Part shown: positions 34,534 through 46,307 of the stretch, one piece after another
How positions within the stretch are numbered: position 1 is the stretch's first letter
Layout: each line of letters begins with the position of its first letter
Origin: Andrena cerasifolii
Lineage: Eukaryota > Arthropoda > Insecta > Hymenoptera > Andrenidae
Length of the DNA: 64,000 nucleotides
Direction of reading: 5' to 3'
Assembly: GCF_050908995.1 (NCBI RefSeq)
Contig: NC_135118.1
Span: 20,593,501 to 20,657,500 of the forward strand
Position numbers and translations under genes: made by a program
Notes under the pieces: generated by a model
Databases searched by the model: none
What the model was told of the DNA's origin: nothing
The model's input: only the letters and a program-made list of their open reading frames with translations

Positions 34534-35316
34534 GGGAAGAGCGGGGACAAACGTAACGGCGTCATGAAAGTAACACGCCTTCTGCCCCCTTTCACAAACA
34601 TTTCCAAATCGTTTGTTTTACACAGTTACATGCGTAGAGTGTGTCTTTTATTGTACTGAGTGACCCTGAGCAATAACACGATTCGTATACCTTGGGCAAG
34701 CTAAACTTGTTATTTAGATCATTCAGGTAAGTTTCTCCTACTTTTTTTTTGTTAATATTCATAGTTAAACTATAGATATTAAACCAACTATTTTCTAGAG
34801 CTTTCTTAGATAATGCGTTTATAAGTTCCTGTATTTGATTTTAACAAGTCTTGTATAGTTTGTATGTTATAACAGTTCTATTCTGAAAAACATGGCTGGG
34901 GACAAAAGTAACACGTTACTTGGGCGAGCAAAATAGCATACAAGATAGGAATTCTTCAGATGATAATGATAATATATTTATTTAAATATTTCTTTCTATC
35001 GTTTTTTTAGAATAAAAAATCCTTTTTTGTGTTGGAGGAAGTGTTTTTACTTAATTCTCCTGAAAAAATAGTGTTACATTCATCCCCACGGTATGTTACT
35101 TTTGTCCTACCCCTGCAGGACAAATGTAACAATGACAGTCACTGCGGAAAACTACCATAACTTTTTAACTACTTATCACTTAAAGCTGAATCTGGGCTCA
35201 AATGATAGACCAAGAAACATAGTATCTTAAGACACAATTTTCATTTTTATATCTATAAAAGATAATTGTAGGCTAGGCCAAATGTAAAAAGTGTTAATTT
35301 TGCCCCCGCTCTCCCC
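34534..35316. mobile_element. TA-flanked phrase-repeat element, type C
   Basis: A 783-bp element with TA at 34532-34533 and 35317-35318. Ends GGGAAGAGCGGGG and CCCCCGCTCTCCCC. The phrase GGGGACAAAAGTAACAC and variants (GGACAAATGTAAC, and inverted GTTACTTTTGTCC) recur at least five times. No transposase. Type D shares the GGGRAGAG start. Confidence 0.75.
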
Positions 35317-35318
35317 TA

Positions 35319-38223
35319 CTCTAAAACATATCACAAAACATGACACCTAAAAACTTATCCTTAAGTCAAGAGAAGCCCGGATCTAGAACCGGCTAGACTG
35401 ATCTAGATTTCTTGTAACCGTTGATCAATTTCACCCGCGTGAACTTTCTCATTCCCAAGAATGGAGGATTCATGAACTGTTCGATTCATTGTTCCGAACA
35501 GTCGATTTTCGAACTTTCTGCGTTTCCCAGCGACGCCTTACAGTTCACGCCCACTCGCCTCTCCCTCCACGATCGAGAAGTTCGCGTTATTAGCTTTGCA
35601 AGCGTGTTCCAGGTTGTCGCGTGGCCTCGGCTCCTTCGCCGCGGAAGCTTCTAATCGATATGCGATGCCGTGTGTTGCATACAGTGCAGACAGGCTGCAT
35701 CAAGTACGCGAGAGGGATGCACGATCGGGCCGGTGGCAAATGGCCGTCCCATTATCGGGTTTACATATGTACCCTTTCTGAAAAACATGAGCCGCTTCGA
35801 AGAAACCCTTCGACCCCGTCGCTGGATTCCGCGCACGTCTCCAATTCGCGAGGGGGAGGAAGAAGCTGCGAAGTAGATTCTGTAATTCTTTACACTTGCC
35901 GCGGCGAATCTAGATTTCACTCCAACACACTAATAGCACTTATGAAGCTGTCTAACGAAATTATAATACGCGTACACGTTCGATGTTAGAATTGAGGATC
36001 TTGCACGAAGGGGGGTGCAGCTTCGTCTTTACCAACTTTGAGTAAATTAGAACAGAACTGTTCATCAAATTTTCGCTTCGACTTAATATTATAGAGAGAA
36101 CAGCTAATTGAAAAATATATTGTTTCGCACAGTAAGTAGTGGTAGTTGTTGAGTTCATAAGATTTTATTTCTATTTCTGGCGACAAATATTCTATAATAA
36201 AAATATTAATATCGATATTTCTATTTTTATTTATTTGCAATAAATCACTCATTTGTTACCGGATTTGCATCAAACGTGCAGCAACTTAGGTAGCAGAGGA
36301 ATGGAATTCTCGAACAAACTTGCCACTCTAGCTTTTCCTCCTCCACTGTCTACTATTCTCGCACGTTTTACGCGATTTTAGTACGAAGCAGTCTGTTACC
36401 CACACAACGGTGCACTAAAATCGATGAACATGTGTTTCCTTAGACCATGAAATATACGTTCCGAAGTTGCGCAAAGTATGCAGAGGTGTTTCGGGATAAC
36501 GTAGGCGGCAGATGGCCACGGCATTATCGACCTCGCGTATTGATTCCCAAACCGAACAAGTTAACGTCTATTATTATACACAATATGCTCACTTGCCGCC
36601 TTCGGACAGACTAATGATGTCGGCGAAGTTTCTAACGTCTACACAGGAGCGTTGCATTCGTGCGGATGACAACCACACCGCCAGCTAACCGCACGATTCA
36701 CAGCCTTTGCTCCAAGATGCAGCGCATCCTTTGGCTAAGTGACATCGACAAATGGGGGCGTTCTATCGACGCGCAACAAAAGACAATCATCGGCCATTCG
36801 AGCTTCTTTGAACACGCAAGTTCGTATTCAACAGCTGCGAGCACGCTCAATTGTACGTTTCATCAGTCTATTTTCCCTGACAGAAGAGTATTATCAGTGA
36901 ACTTCTCGAGTGTTCAAAAGTTCATCGAGCTCAAGTCTTAAAACGTGACCTAAAATCTTCTTCGTCTACTTCTTCTTTAACGTCGACACTCCTACAAAAA
37001 AGGAATTCAAGATTTATGAAACTTGCTCCGCAGTAATTTCAGTTTCTTCTCCCCGCAGGTAATATGATTAACGTTAACGTTGTGATAATCATTGCCGCAG
37101 TTTCGTCACACTGTTTGCAATAGTTGCAAACGAAGTCCCGTTTTTCCTCGACATTATTCCGTCTCCCTCGAGGGATTTGCGAAGTTAGCATAACTCGCGG
37201 AGTCTATCAACGCGGGAGGCTGCACTGTCGTTCGTTGCGGGGGAAATTCTTCAGGAATACACGAATGTCGCGGGCGGAATTATTTTTTTGCTGGAGGAGT
37301 TTCAAGTGGCCGGTATAATGTAACCGAACTACCCGCGAGGCTCCGAGTGGCACGGTACGAGGTCGCCGAAGGAAGCACGATGATGCCTTCTCTTGATGCC
37401 ACTCGGCAGAAGCCACGATTTCCACTTCATGGAGGATGCTAATGAGCTTGATCACGAGCGCGACGCATACGTATAATGAGTTCGAGGAAACAGTGCCAGT
37501 TACTTTTGAACATTCGAAATATGTTTGGATGTAAAGCAGATTATAATACTTTTCTGTATAAAAAGTGACCTAGAAATAGTATTGGAGATTCGATAGTAGT
37601 TTAACAGGCAATTCTTATAGCTTATTCATTCATCAAAATTCTTCTTCGTGGTCATTTGAGTAGCAGTTGACGAAACTTGAATTGAAGAATCAAAGAAATG
37701 TGATTAAAGTAGTACGCAATTTTCAAATTTTCAGTTCTAGTCAAGAAGGCTTCAGATCAAGGAAATTAAACTACATCACTTAAATTAATAAATTTGACCA
37801 CCCCCACTTTAGGGAATAAACTAAATTTTAGAAAGTCTAGGAATCCGCTTACCCTCCAGAAATCGGAGTCCATATTTTCAAATTTTTAATTTTATTATTA
37901 ATTTTTAATCCATGCTTACAATTAGAGTGCATTTTATATTGTATTAAAACACCCAGAAAAATTATATATTTGTATTAAATCTATTCAATATTCTTTTTTA
38001 GTTATAATGAAGGATCTTACTATTACTGGTTTCTGGGAAGATGGATCAATAAGTGAGGTATTATTTCCATCAGGTAAATATGGTGCCAGCCGTTCATCTT
38101 CTTTTCATTAGATACGTGTAAGTCTGGTGGCTTCCCTTACAAACTATTTAGTAACGTAATAGTTCACTGATAATTCTAATCAGTATCTAATGTATCTCAC
38201 AGATCTGATGATTTTTAAAACGA
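35319..38223. other. unassigned DNA
   Basis: No gene recognised in about 2.9 kb. GC-richer patches at 35520-35900 and 36500-36950 hold only short overlapping frames. Confidence 0.4.
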
Positions 38224-38227
38224 TTAA

Positions 38228-38659
38228 GGGGTCATGCCTACCTATGAAGTCTTAAAATCCGATGCCTGATCGTGACTTTCTTAATTTCGTTGCGTAGTTT
38301 TTATTTTACAGATGCAAAATGATGAAGAATAAGAGCGATTCTATGGGGAAGGTCGATAGTTTTGCTATGTACAGCAATATACATCTAAAATACTAACAAA
38401 ATTTGGTAGAATTTTTTATTTCAGATGAACCATGTCGAAGCTACAGTGATTATCGCAAGGTGCTTCAAAAAACGCTACCGGGGGATACCTCATAATTCCT
38501 TTATTTATTTATATATTGCATTGCAAAAAATGCTACAAGAACTGTAAAATATATACTTTCGAATATACAATCGTTTATTTAAAAAAGTCTTCAAGGTTTC
38601 CAAAAAATAAAATCCCGAAAATACATGTGTTCTCAGACCTCACGGGTAGGCATGACCCC
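38228..38659. mobile_element. TTAA-flanked element, GGGGTCATGCC ends
   Basis: A 432-bp element between TTAA at 38224-38227 and 38660-38663. Ends GGGGTCATGCCTACC and GGTAGGCATGACCCC are perfect inverses, continued by AAGTC and GACCTC. Non-coding. Closely related at its ends to 40219-40940 and 25709. Confidence 0.85.
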
Positions 38660-38663
38660 TTAA

Positions 38664-40214
38664 TATATTCATATCCCCAAATCATAGTTGAAAACAAGGC
38701 TGAAGCACACTCTACCAAGATACCAGTTTCACCTCAACAAACTACTATGACAGCAATTTCGTATTTTTCTTACATCGTGGACGACAGTCGAAACCGTAAT
38801 ATACTACGAAGTATAGACACGTACCTAGAAATGTCCCCCCGTATTATATTTAGCCACCAGACAACAAGTAATTTCAACTATGGTTCACGGGCCATTTAAG
38901 TTGCTAACTCGTCCTATCACGCATGTTCCTACCTGTCCTTTAACAGTCATCCCGCTCGTGTACGTGTGTATCTAAGGGAATGCAGCATGCTGCATACACA
39001 GGTCTACACGCCACCCTTATCAGAATTATCAGGCCGCTGTTTCGTGGGCTCTCCCGTGCCCCTCCCACCCTTATCCAGCGAAGTTGCAGCGCACAATAGA
39101 GAAAGTTTCCTCGATTTACCGATTATCTCGGGCTGAACCAAGTTACTACTCGGCTCCAGGCCGCGATTTCTAGAATTCGCCGATGAACGGGAATGTACGC
39201 GACCCAAAGTGAATATCATCTTAACGTAATCGCGCGGCGTATTATGGTCTCGAAGCACCGAACATGGGATGGTAAAACGCAGTCCCGAGGACTCCCCAGA
39301 GACATGGTTTTCGGTTAAAGAATGTAGTAGCGTGTAATGGTGTTAGGGTTAGCTATCTCAGATCGGACCATCAGGAATAAATTTCACTTTTATACGCTTC
39401 GATAGTCGCTCGATTAAAGAAATTACATGAATTATGCGTTCCTACGATTGAGCAAAGATTCGCAGCCGCGGATTGAAGCTTAAAGTGAAACCAGAAGTTA
39501 ACTTCTTTTATCTTCCTGCTTCAGTGCGAACTTTATCGAAGCGAATTAACTCCTCCTAATACCTCTAAGAAGACACCTAATCCGCATCTTTGTCAAGCAC
39601 AGATTAAAGCCTTCCACGGGCTGGCAATATTTATCTCCGCGAGGATATTGCCGCGGAAAAAATCAAGACCGACCACGGCTTCATTTCCGTGGGTCCCTTG
39701 GACTTTTCATTTCGACGGTGGTGGAAGTCAGTGCAGGAAGCTGCCATTATTCTTTGCCGACGATATGTGGGACGAGAGACGCGTAATAACGCCGCGGAAT
39801 TTCCCGAGGACCGGACGGTCCTTCTGGCGGACCCTGCGGTCCCTTCCTGCCTTCTGGCTAGTTTCCTCCTGAGACTCTGGCAAGGTGAAACTCTCCCCCT
39901 TTCTCCTTTATCTTCTTCGTGGCCCGAGAATGCCCAGCTAACCGTGATGGAACGCGAGCTGAATCGTATTGCGTCAAAATTCAGGGGAATTCATGGTCAC
40001 GGGAAACGCGCGGTCTCCTGCTGTTTTTGCTCAATATTTCAGTTTATGCCAGTGAAAGAGTGAATGTCAAAAGTATTACAGTGTACGTAATAGTTATAGC
40101 ACGGACGGAAGTGCCTGGCAAACTGTGCGCTACTGACTTTTCTAATCACTGTCTTTAATAAACTGAAAAACTTTAAACACGCGTAAGCTCGAGGAAATAG
40201 ACTTTAGCTAAACC
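38664..40214. other. unassigned DNA
   Basis: No gene recognised. The stretch 39640-40020 is GC-richer with overlapping frames on the plus strand but no protein family or splice pattern. Confidence 0.4.
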
Positions 40215-40218
40215 TTAA

Positions 40219-40940
40219 GGGGTCATGCCCAGTCAAGGGGCCGAAAAAGGGTGGGCTTTGGAAATTTTTTACTCAAAAGCTATAACACATTTCTGAAAAA
40301 ATCTTTTTTCCTTTTAAGGATTGCATCTAGTACCATGCATCGTATTTTTTTTATTTAAAAATATATATCAATAACTGAGTTATTGTCTATCAATTGAAGG
40401 TTCTCTAAAAAAGAAGGCTTCTGCGGTTACCCCTGCTGCTCGAAAGTCGATCATCTAAAATAAAAAATTCAAAAGAATTTACTTGTTATATTATATTATC
40501 TAGTATTTGAACGAAGGATTTTTTTATCCGATGCTTAGTTTTCTTTTAATTGACGAAAATCAGGCAAGATTTATGATAAAAATTGAAACTTTTACTTGAA
40601 ACATCAGCCATTTTTTCCCAAATCAATATTTCGAAAAAAAACCTTCGTTCGAATACTAGAGAATACAATATAATAAGTAAATTCTTTTGAATTTTTTATT
40701 TTAGATGATCGACTTTCGAGCAGCAGTGGTCACCGCAGAAGCCTTTTTTATAGAGAACCTTCGAGTGATAGACAATAACTTAGTTATTGCTAAATATTTT
40801 TAAATAAAAAAATTACGATGCACAGTACTAGATGCAATCCTTAAAAGGAAAAAATATTTTTTGAGAAATGTGTTATAGCTTTTGAGTAAAAAATTTCCAA
40901 ATACCACCCTTCTTTCGGCCTCCTCACTGAGCATGACCCC
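40219..40940. mobile_element. TTAA-flanked palindromic element, GGGGTCATGCC ends
   Basis: A 722-bp element with TTAA at 40215-40218 and 40941-40944. The inverted arms are about 300 bp each, from GGGGTCATGCCCAGT inward past TTGAACGAAGG, leaving a loop of about 100 bp. Non-coding. Its right arm matches the right end of the nested element at 28482-29576. Confidence 0.88.
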
Positions 40941-40944
40941 TTAA

Positions 40945-43554
40945 ACGACTGAAACTGTACTATCATCACAGCTCCACTACAAACACGCAGAAAAAATATA
41001 TTTTTCAGCAGCTTTTATCGCCGTCCGATGGACGATCTTACAGTTTATATAGCAGCTTCATCATAAACCCTGGCCTAACGGATTAAAATACTTTGTTCGA
41101 AGCAAATATTGGATCTCGCTTCTGAATGGCACGAGATACTAATCCCGTGTCACTATCTTGATAATGTCTGTCTTGATGTTTGATTAATCTCACTTACCTA
41201 ATTAATTAGTAGCTGGAATAGTATATTTGAAAATGAATGTCGCGTGAAATTATCATATTTCGCGAGGAATCCCGTTAAGCATCTCTAAAAGATGAAGATT
41301 TTCGATCGAGCAGAAGGGTGGCCTGCTGGAAAAACACGTCCCTTCGCAAACCAGGTGCTCCACATCTTCCTTTTCGTCCTTTCGCCATCGGAAAGCTGTC
41401 AGGCGCAGGCAGTTTCTTATCCCGGCGAGTGATCTTCCATAAAACAAGTCAGAAAAGGGGGATGTCCGCCGCCCTTTCCTTCCCCTCCATCGCTACGAGC
41501 TGCCGAGGAATCCGATGGTTTTTTTTCCCCGTGGCTTCTTGGTTTCGTGTTTGTTAAAAATGATCGCGACACAACGAAACCGACGAAACTTGCCGCGTTC
41601 ACCCGTGATCCCGCTTTTTTCGCCGGGCTAACTTTTCCGATCAAAGTGCAGATAGAGCGTCGGGGAGGAAGAAAATCTCGCGGCGCCGTGATCTCGTGGG
41701 GAAACAAGCTGGATATATCAAAAAGGGAGAACGTTCAGACAAGCAATCTTGCGTTCCATTTTCCCCTGAAGCTTGCCGGGCATCGTTGGACGTTGAAGCT
41801 CGCAAGAAACATAAATACCACTCGTTACGTACATATGTACATATCTACGTATATATGTGGGACTATTTCCATATTCATGATCCCGGGGTGTCTCCAAGGA
41901 GCTACTTTTCAAAATTTAATATTGCGGGGAAGAAACTGAACGAATGAGATTATTCGGTCAGAATTTGAATCTGAATTCCGCTATGAATATTCTAAACGCA
42001 ATTGCGCTTCAAGTATGCCGTTCCTTCATCTTTCTTTCCCCTTTCTTCGAGTTCCTCCTCGCCTACAGAGACCAGGGTGGCGGTCGCCGACTTTTCCGCG
42101 CACTCACCGGGCTGGTGGTCAACGGACATTAACTCCATGGCAAACGACAGAAGCTTTCGTTGCGTTATCATGTAATTGAAATGGCGACGGCCCCATTAAC
42201 AGACACCAACCACGGCCCGGTTGTGGAACCGTAATTCCTATAATTATTCCCGACGCTGCATCGAGTCACTTTATTAAATGTGCACCGGCCATAGAGATCT
42301 AATCCCATTACTGTTATTTTTATTATCATTTCCCATTATATTCTGTTTTCCTCTCCCCTGCAATAGCAGTCGCTCGCCTTTTCTGCCGCGTTACTTCCCA
42401 GCGATTCTGGTATAATAACGTCTACTCAAATGCTTTCCCCTCCGCCGGGTCGAAGCAGTGGAAACGATTTTTTGGATTTCGGCTCTCTGAACCCCCTCGC
42501 GACTAAATCTAATTTCTCGTGGAACTGTGGCATTAGAGCGTACACTTTTATCGCGTAATTTTATCGCGGGGGACCAGCTTGCGAAATCCCTGAGAATAAC
42601 TCGCTGGGAACCGGAGATTCCACAAAATACAGTTTAAAGTCCGGCGAGATAGTGGGCAAATATTCTGCATGGATATATTACTCGTCTTCTGCATGACGGA
42701 AACATCTGAAAACCTTCAGCTGTTTGCTTGAAATTCTGGAAAAGAATTTGGTCGAGAAACACGGATGTCTCCTTTTATAATTCTGTCGCGGTTCATCGTG
42801 TTGGAGATTGTTTTTACTTGATACCTATTTATGTTCTAGAGGTAGAAGGAAGGGGGTTAAAAGGTGCACGTTCATATTCAAATTGTTTCTAGGGTTCTGG
42901 TGGTGGTGCACTATGCGGTGGTAGTAGTATTACTTCATCAAAAGATAAATTCCGAACTGAAAATATTAAAAGTGTCGAGTACACGCTTGAGCGAGGAACT
43001 CGCAGCGAAAACCGACGTCAACGTCGTCTAAACAGGTGCTTCAACTCAAAATGTTTGTTCTCCGAGTATCACGAATACTCTGCGCAGTTTGATAAAGTTA
43101 AATTTATTACGGGTTTGCGCAACAATATCACAACATCGTGGATCCTACTTTCCCTAGAATTAACCACGCAATACGCTTGTAATGTTTTAAAACAGAAAAA
43201 AAATAAGAAACATTTTTAACGACCGTAAATGTGTTTTCTGAATTTCTTCTTATCTTATTTTTAAGCACCTTCTTGTTAAGCTCGGCGTGGTATGTAGATT
43301 TTAGAAACACGCACCGAGCTCCTCTCATAAACGCTTATTAAGTGAAGCTTTGCATCTGGCTGTAAATGGTAGAATCTTTTAATTTTTTCGTAACGATGTT
43401 TTAAGGAGAAAATAGTGAGTAGTTTGGGATACTTCGATCTTCATTGGAATTTACACGAAATTACCCCATAACAATGTATTCTTGGGCAGTCTATTATATA
43501 CATTGCACAAGGAGTTTCACTTTATGGGTACTAGGCACTCTAGGCAATCGTTTT
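40945..43554. other. unassigned DNA
   Basis: No gene recognised. Short frames at 41250-41950 overlap on both strands and lack motifs. Confidence 0.4.
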
Positions 43555-44398
43555 CTGTCGAAAATGAAGCATTTCTTTTTCAGTTAATTACAAAGAAATA
43601 AATTGAAGCTCAGACTTGTTCTTTGACACAATGTTTATTAACATCATGAGCTTTAAAAAACAGGTTTGTTTCACCAGCAATATGCATTATGGATGACGTT
43701 ACAGATGAATCATACGAGCGGCACGCTTCATTTTGCAGCCGCGTCAATGTAACGTTGTGTGCCAGTAGTACATATATGTATATGGAAAGATATTTAAAAT
43801 ATATGCATATTTTGCGGCAGTATTTTCGTATGACGCAACTGCAAAACAACGCAGGCCGCTCGTGTGCACCGGGGCTAAAGAGGCTTTTTAAAAATATTTC
43901 TTTTGTTTTCCAGCTATTTTGACGAAACGAAACGAAATTCAGCGGCCTGCTTGTATATTCTACTTCAGAATACCTCCGGTTCTGCGCTGAACCTATAAAA
44001 TAAGCAAAAGTATGAAAATTACAGCTACGAAATATGTAGCGATTTTTCAAAAAAGTCCGCTTTTCGTTAGTCAACGTAGAGGTTTTAGTTTTGTTTTCAT
44101 GAAGAATAAGAGTTTTTATTAACTTCAATTTTGGTTCAGGCCGAAACTACACGTTTTGTGAACATACTCGAGTTTGATTTGAATCGATTGAAACCTCCGT
44201 TTTGGAGTTATCGCTGCAAAACAAAAGAAACTTCTTTTTATCTATAATACATATTTTTGGCGAAACGCACATATATTTTTTAAAGCTTATGATGTTAATA
44301 AGCGACAAAGGACAAGTCTCAGCTGCAATTTATGTCTTTGTAATTAATTGTAAATTTTTGTAAAAATGAAGAAATGCTTCGTTTCCGACAAAATCGAC
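43555..44398. mobile_element. palindromic element with inner hairpin
   Basis: The arms (about 43555-43680 and 44240-44398) are inverted copies sharing AAAGCTTATGATGTTAA and TGTAATTAA blocks. Inside, 43714-43876 is a second hairpin whose two ends carry forms of GCCGCTCGTGTGCACCGG; the same sequence closes the block at about 6086-6118. A mirrored 172-codon frame lacks coding support. Target duplication not resolved. Confidence 0.6.
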
Positions 44399-44405
44399 TG
44401 TCTAA

Positions 44406-44832
44406 CAAGGGAACATCCCGATGCCGGAAATTCAAAAAATTCTGAACCGTTGTGAATATGTAGGGAATTTCCTCCTGATTACGACGCAATTTTTGTTTGC
44501 TGCCCAAATTCTCTCTAATGGGGTGTAATTGACTCCCGAAAATTCGGTTATTTTCCAATTTTGCGTGATAACTCGGAAGCTGTTAAACAATTTTTTTACC
44601 AAATGATAGATCTAATTAAAAGAAGTAACTTCTGTCTTGAAACTTTTTTTCTATCTCTTACAGTTCACGAGTTATAATTCAAAATCGGAAAATAGCCGAA
44701 TTTCCTTAATTTCACCCTCTTCCAGTGAATTTGGGCAGCAAACAAAAATTGCGTTCTAATCAGGAGGAAATCTCCTACATACTGACAAAGGTTCAGAATT
44801 TTTTGAATTTTCGGGTTCGGGATCTTCCCTTG
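44406..44832. mobile_element. Tourist-like MITE, CAAGGGAACAT ends
   Basis: A 427-bp element with a TAA duplication (44403-44405 and 44833-44835). Inverted arms run from CAAGGGAACATCCCGATG through AAAAAATTCTGAACC inward. A TWA duplication suggests a PIF/Harbinger-mobilised MITE. Its ends differ from the full Harbinger element here (AGCCGCG), so a different transposase would be expected. Confidence 0.72.
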
Positions 44833-44835
44833 TAA

Positions 44836-46142
44836 GTATCACCCTTAATCAAGTCCTAAAGAACAACCATTAAACCTACGCAGGCAAATCGATCTACTTG
44901 ATAAAATTCACCCTACCTCTCACAGTACACATAGTCATGGGATTTCGAAGTTAGAAGCCAGTCAACTAGCTAATTAGACCAAGTCAAAGTCAAGCAACCT
45001 AAATCAATCTAACGATAAGTGAACTCCAGTCTCATGGTCAATATCATTAGCCGTCAACAGAAGTAAAATCTCCACAAGTTTAGAACATTTCAGAGTTTCT
45101 ACCATAAACCATACCCAAAAGTACGACTGCGAATTGTTGCAAATATAAAGCTAGAAATTTAAAATTTAATATCTCTCGCCGCCATTTCGAGGGGTCTCGA
45201 GACACCTGTGCCAAAACACATTTGCGGTAAAAACAGAAGCGATTTAAGTGTTCGTGTCTACCCGTATAGAAGCGCCGCTTTTCACACCTTTCCCCAGAAA
45301 ATACAACTATCGTCCCGCGTAAACAGCTGCCACACACGAGCGGCGAAAAAATCTCGGAAAGATTAATTACCCTGGGAACGCGAGGCGGAAGATCGTACGT
45401 GTCGTCGTTTGCCCCAGACAAACGACTCGGTCCCACGTATTCGGAGATCCTATCGGTAACGATAAAACCGCCCGTTCCCCCGCGCCATTCTATTTGTTAG
45501 GCCGACCGCCCCTGCGCGGATACCCTTTTTCCCCAGGTCTTCCTACCCGTCCTACCCTTCCGCCATTAGTCCCTCTTTCTCGCCACCGGTGTGTCTTGTG
45601 ATTTTTCGCCCTGCTTCCGCTCCGCGAGCCCCCTATTCTGTGGCCCTTTCGAGGAAGCCCGACGTTCGACTTCCTGCAGCATCCGGGGGACACGATTGAA
45701 TTTGTAAGTTCACTCGTGCGAGGAGCGCTGCCTCTGATCGCGCACGTACATGCAGAAACGGCGACGCTGGGCAAACCGAGCGGGTCGTTTGGCCCGTGGC
45801 ATTTGCTAGTATATCGTCGGCGCTCTTCAACTAAACGAACGAAGGAAGGCCATGTTGCGCGTTACGGGTGAAGAAACCGCCATTGTTCCTTACATGTGCG
45901 CGAGTACTTTATTTACATTACTCTGTTTAGGGCCTGGGGGTGTAATGTAATTGTACTGCTGGATGCAAGAACGGCCTCGGGACACTCAGGCCCTTTCTGC
46001 ATAAAGCGCGTAATTAGATCCCTGACTGTTTTCTACGCATGCCATCTATATTTCATTGCAGCGTCTTTAAAATTTGCAGAGCTATGGTAAATTTTGAAAA
46101 TCGGTGTTGAGCAACGAGCTGACTCGTATATAAGCCGAATGT
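44836..46142. other. unassigned DNA
   Basis: No gene recognised. The stretch 45180-45840 is CpG-richer with frames on the minus strand, none with a recognisable domain. Confidence 0.4.
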
Positions 46143-46150
46143 ACATCAAC

Positions 46151-46299
46151 TAGCGCTGGGAGTATTCAAATAATTTAATATTTGAATATTTTACAAGTAT
46201 TCGAATGCTGCGAATAAAGTTCGAATATTTCAGTGTTTGAATGTTAGTATTCGAATACTATTCGAATACCGAAAAATTCGACAAATAGTCCCAGCCCTA
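46151..46299. mobile_element. short hAT-type MITE
   Basis: A 149-bp element with a perfect 8-bp duplication ACATCAAC (46143-46150 and 46300-46307). Ends TAGCGCTGGGAGTATT and, inverted, TAGGGCTGGGACTATT. The interior is built of ATTCGAATA-type repeats. Confidence 0.9.
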
Positions 46300-46307
46300 A
46301 CATCAAC

